Origin: Austropuccinia psidii
Taxonomy: Eukaryota > Basidiomycota > Pucciniomycetes > Pucciniales > Sphaerophragmiaceae
DNA: 64,000 bases
Direction: 5' to 3'
Assembly: GCA_023105745.1 (NCBI GenBank)
Contig: JALGQZ010000007.1
Location: 54,975,569 to 55,039,568 of the forward strand
Shown here: positions 61,922 to 64,000 of the stretch, in pieces
How the letters are laid out: every line of letters starts with the position of its first letter
Numbering within the stretch: the first letter of the stretch is position 1
Translations under genes and position numbers: made by a program
Notes under the pieces: model-generated
Seen by the model: only the letters and a program-made list of their open reading frames with translations
Databases searched by the model: none
Told to the model about the DNA's origin: nothing

Positions 61922-63823
61922 TGTAAGATGTGTCTATGAAATGTTTGATAATATTACTATTAACCAACAATAATATGACTGTTCTTATGAAATATAATCA
62001 TAATATCATTATGAACACAATTAATTAATTATTTCATTTACTTGTTATAAAATACTAGTGATTATAACAGTAAGCAGTAATTGTCTAAAAGAATCAATTA
62101 CAAGAAGTATTAAATAATAAATTTTTTTATTAAAATAATGAAATTATTTTAATGTAGCATTACTTTTTACAATAGAAATTATAAATATGGTTCTTGAGGA
62201 AATAAATACTAGGGAAAAACTTTAGGAATCAATTATAAACCACTCACTAACACTCAAATGAACCTTGTAAAGAATATGGTAGAGGCATTTGACGGATATA
62301 TTGTGTATTTAAGGGATCAAAATTGATTTATAAAGATATTAAAACGATATATAGTTAATTTCTATTATTTGAAATCTTTCATATTTATTCTTGAAAGAAT
62401 AAAACACTTCAGGAAATATTTAACTAATACTTGTTGGTAACAAAGACATAATTGGATAATAAGATGATTTTGGGAAAAACAACAAGAGGAAGCCTCTTTT
62501 AAGTCAACAAAAGCTCACAGAGGTGTTCCATTGAGCAAAATCAAAAACCAGTGAGTGAAAAACAATAATCCTTTTTGGATTGACAACTACATCATCTGTT
62601 GTCATGTAATATTATCATAATTACTTAATTAAAGCTTTTATGTGACTACAAACCCATTTATGGTTAAGAATAAAAGGAGTAACAGCTGCAAATATTCTTT
62701 TCTTTCCAAATAATCCTTAATTTCTCAAAGTTTTTAATTTTATTAGAAATTTCATCACAGGTTGTATCTTATGTGAATTTTTGAAGATTTAATGTTTCAC
62801 ATGGATTCCTCCAAAATGCACTGTACATAAAACTTTTAATTTTTCCTATGAAAGTATAATTCTTTTTGTTTTTTTATGAGTAATATAATTCTCCATTGGT
62901 ATTGAAGGTTTGAGAAAGATTAATTAATAATTGTATTTTTAATGAATTTTTGAAGTTTTTACCTCATTTTTATGTATAATTGCAAATAGCACAGTATGGC
63001 AGGTTGCTATAAGGTAAATCAATGGATACTAGTCCAAAGAATATTTTAGTTACTCTTTCAAGGTTTATCCATGTAAATTAATTAAGAATTGACATGGTTA
63101 CAGGAGTCTAACTTGCTCTTTACCTCTTTGTCACATCAAAACATCAGCTTATTTGCAATTTTCATATGATTTAATGAGAGCTTAACTTGGTAGCTAGGTT
63201 ACCAAAAGGTTTTTGTATACTAATTAGGCCATTATCAGCCATGGATACAAGCTTTAAAGCTGTCCATGCCTCAGAGACCTCAGAATTTGGATACCCTGTC
63301 TCTCTTTGATGTCTTTTGTCCCCCGTAGCTATTTTCACATCAAAAATAGAAATTCAGGTTTCAAGACAGATATCCACTATGTGTGTATCAAATCTGTATG
63401 TAAGAGTACTATAATATTAAGATCCACAAACATGTATAACACTATTCTTAGTGTATATGTAACATGGGAATTCTCACATTCCCATTATTTTGGTGTGAAA
63501 TTGATAAAAACAAAAATTCTCACAATTCTTTCATGTGGTATTGATGATGTGGTATTGAATTATTTTCCATATTACCATCTCATAGAGTTAATTTAAGATT
63601 ATGTACTCTCTTGAGCTACCCTGGGTGAATTTGTGTGTAGAATCCCAATCTGGCCTTAAATCCATGGATTTACTTACTCACAAAAACATTATTCATCTTT
63701 TCTGAAATAAAAAATGATTCATTTTGAATAAATGCATCCTTTATGGGTTATGAATAGTTCATAATATATTTTAAAGAAAATTGTGGCCTCTTTGGGTATG
63801 TAAAATATACCTCAAGGCTTTCA
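61922..63823 (-). mobile_element. 3' LTR of element M (minus strand)
   Basis: The plus strand begins TGTAAGATGTGTCTATGAAA and ends ..CCTCAAGGCTTTCA (about 1.9 kb). It is the reverse of the family F LTR seen at 2088-4007. A polypurine tract follows at 63824. Confidence 0.75.
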
Positions 63824-64000
63824 TTCCCTCCCACCAAAAAATAAAATTGTACTACAATGTTATTAATGATATTAGGAAGAAAAAGGCCTCAACGGGGGTT
63901 AATTTCCACTTTCCAGCCTGTTGACATTACTCAGATCAAGTAATTTAAAGCACATTCATAGACATATTAATGCTTGTGGCCTTCTTTCAGGTCTAAATGT
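63824..64000 (-). mobile_element. 3' internal end of element M, cut by window end
   Basis: Minus-strand polypurine tract GGTGGGAGGGAA (63824-63835), then 3' UTR like the one in G (CCACTTTCCAGCCTG, AATTTAAAGCACA). The coding part lies outside the window. Confidence 0.65.

Overview
This window looks like transposon-filled intergenic DNA from a large, AT-rich rust-fungus (Pucciniales) genome. The polyproteins closely resemble Ty3/gypsy chromovirus proteins that I recall from Austropuccinia psidii, the myrtle rust fungus. That assignment rests on memory of protein style and was not searched. I found no convincing single-copy host gene, tRNA, rRNA or CRISPR array. Nearly every base lies inside a transposable element or a relic of one.

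The layout was solved from LTR ends (TG...CA), polypurine tracts, primer-binding sites and target-site duplications (TSDs). An old element 'G' spans from before position 1 to 49015. Its left part is a minus-strand 3' LTR (1-1974), followed by two inverted copies of the integrase/chromodomain end (to about 5373), then a plus-strand 3' LTR that begins at 5507. A solo LTR (2088-4007) sits in its left 3' UTR. The right-hand LTR has been split by three insertions: minus-strand gypsy element 'E' (5540-22470), a 1.4 kb LTR-like unit H' (23135-24530), and plus-strand gypsy element 'B' (24785-48060). E's own 3' LTR carries solo LTR H (5687-7083) and a 5.3 kb terminal-inverted-repeat transposon 'I' (7252-12590), which contains a 724 bp foldback transposon 'J' (9152-9875). 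B carries a copia-type solo LTR in its 5' LTR, a solo gypsy LTR inside its primer-binding site, and the 9.9 kb minus-strand gypsy element 'C' (32316-42242) inside its gag gene.

Right of G are a short LTR fragment and a Ty1/copia integrase/RT relic (about 49340-50153). That relic region was hit by the youngest element, 'A' (50600-61255). A has 2017 bp LTRs that differ at only about ten positions by eye, a perfect CCCAT duplication, a proline-tRNA-like primer site and a single 1865-codon Gag-Pol frame with intact protease, RT, RNase H and DD35E integrase motifs. Its chromodomain tail is cut off by a stop and a one-base deletion. The right edge holds an LTR fragment split by another minus-strand element 'M', whose 3' LTR is 61922-63823 and whose body runs off the window.

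Elements A, B, C and E share one plan: LTR promoter, proline-like primer site, leader, Gag (coiled coil, capsid, zinc knuckle), protease, RT, RNase H, integrase, chromodomain, polypurine tract. The most interesting signal is a second long open frame overlapping the N-terminal part of Gag. It is present in A and in the distantly related C, and it is better conserved between them than the Gag frame itself. Other notable signals are a conserved candidate splice pattern in the leader, a 58 bp-period hairpin array in I, and a perfect 20 bp palindrome kept by compensating changes in H and H'.
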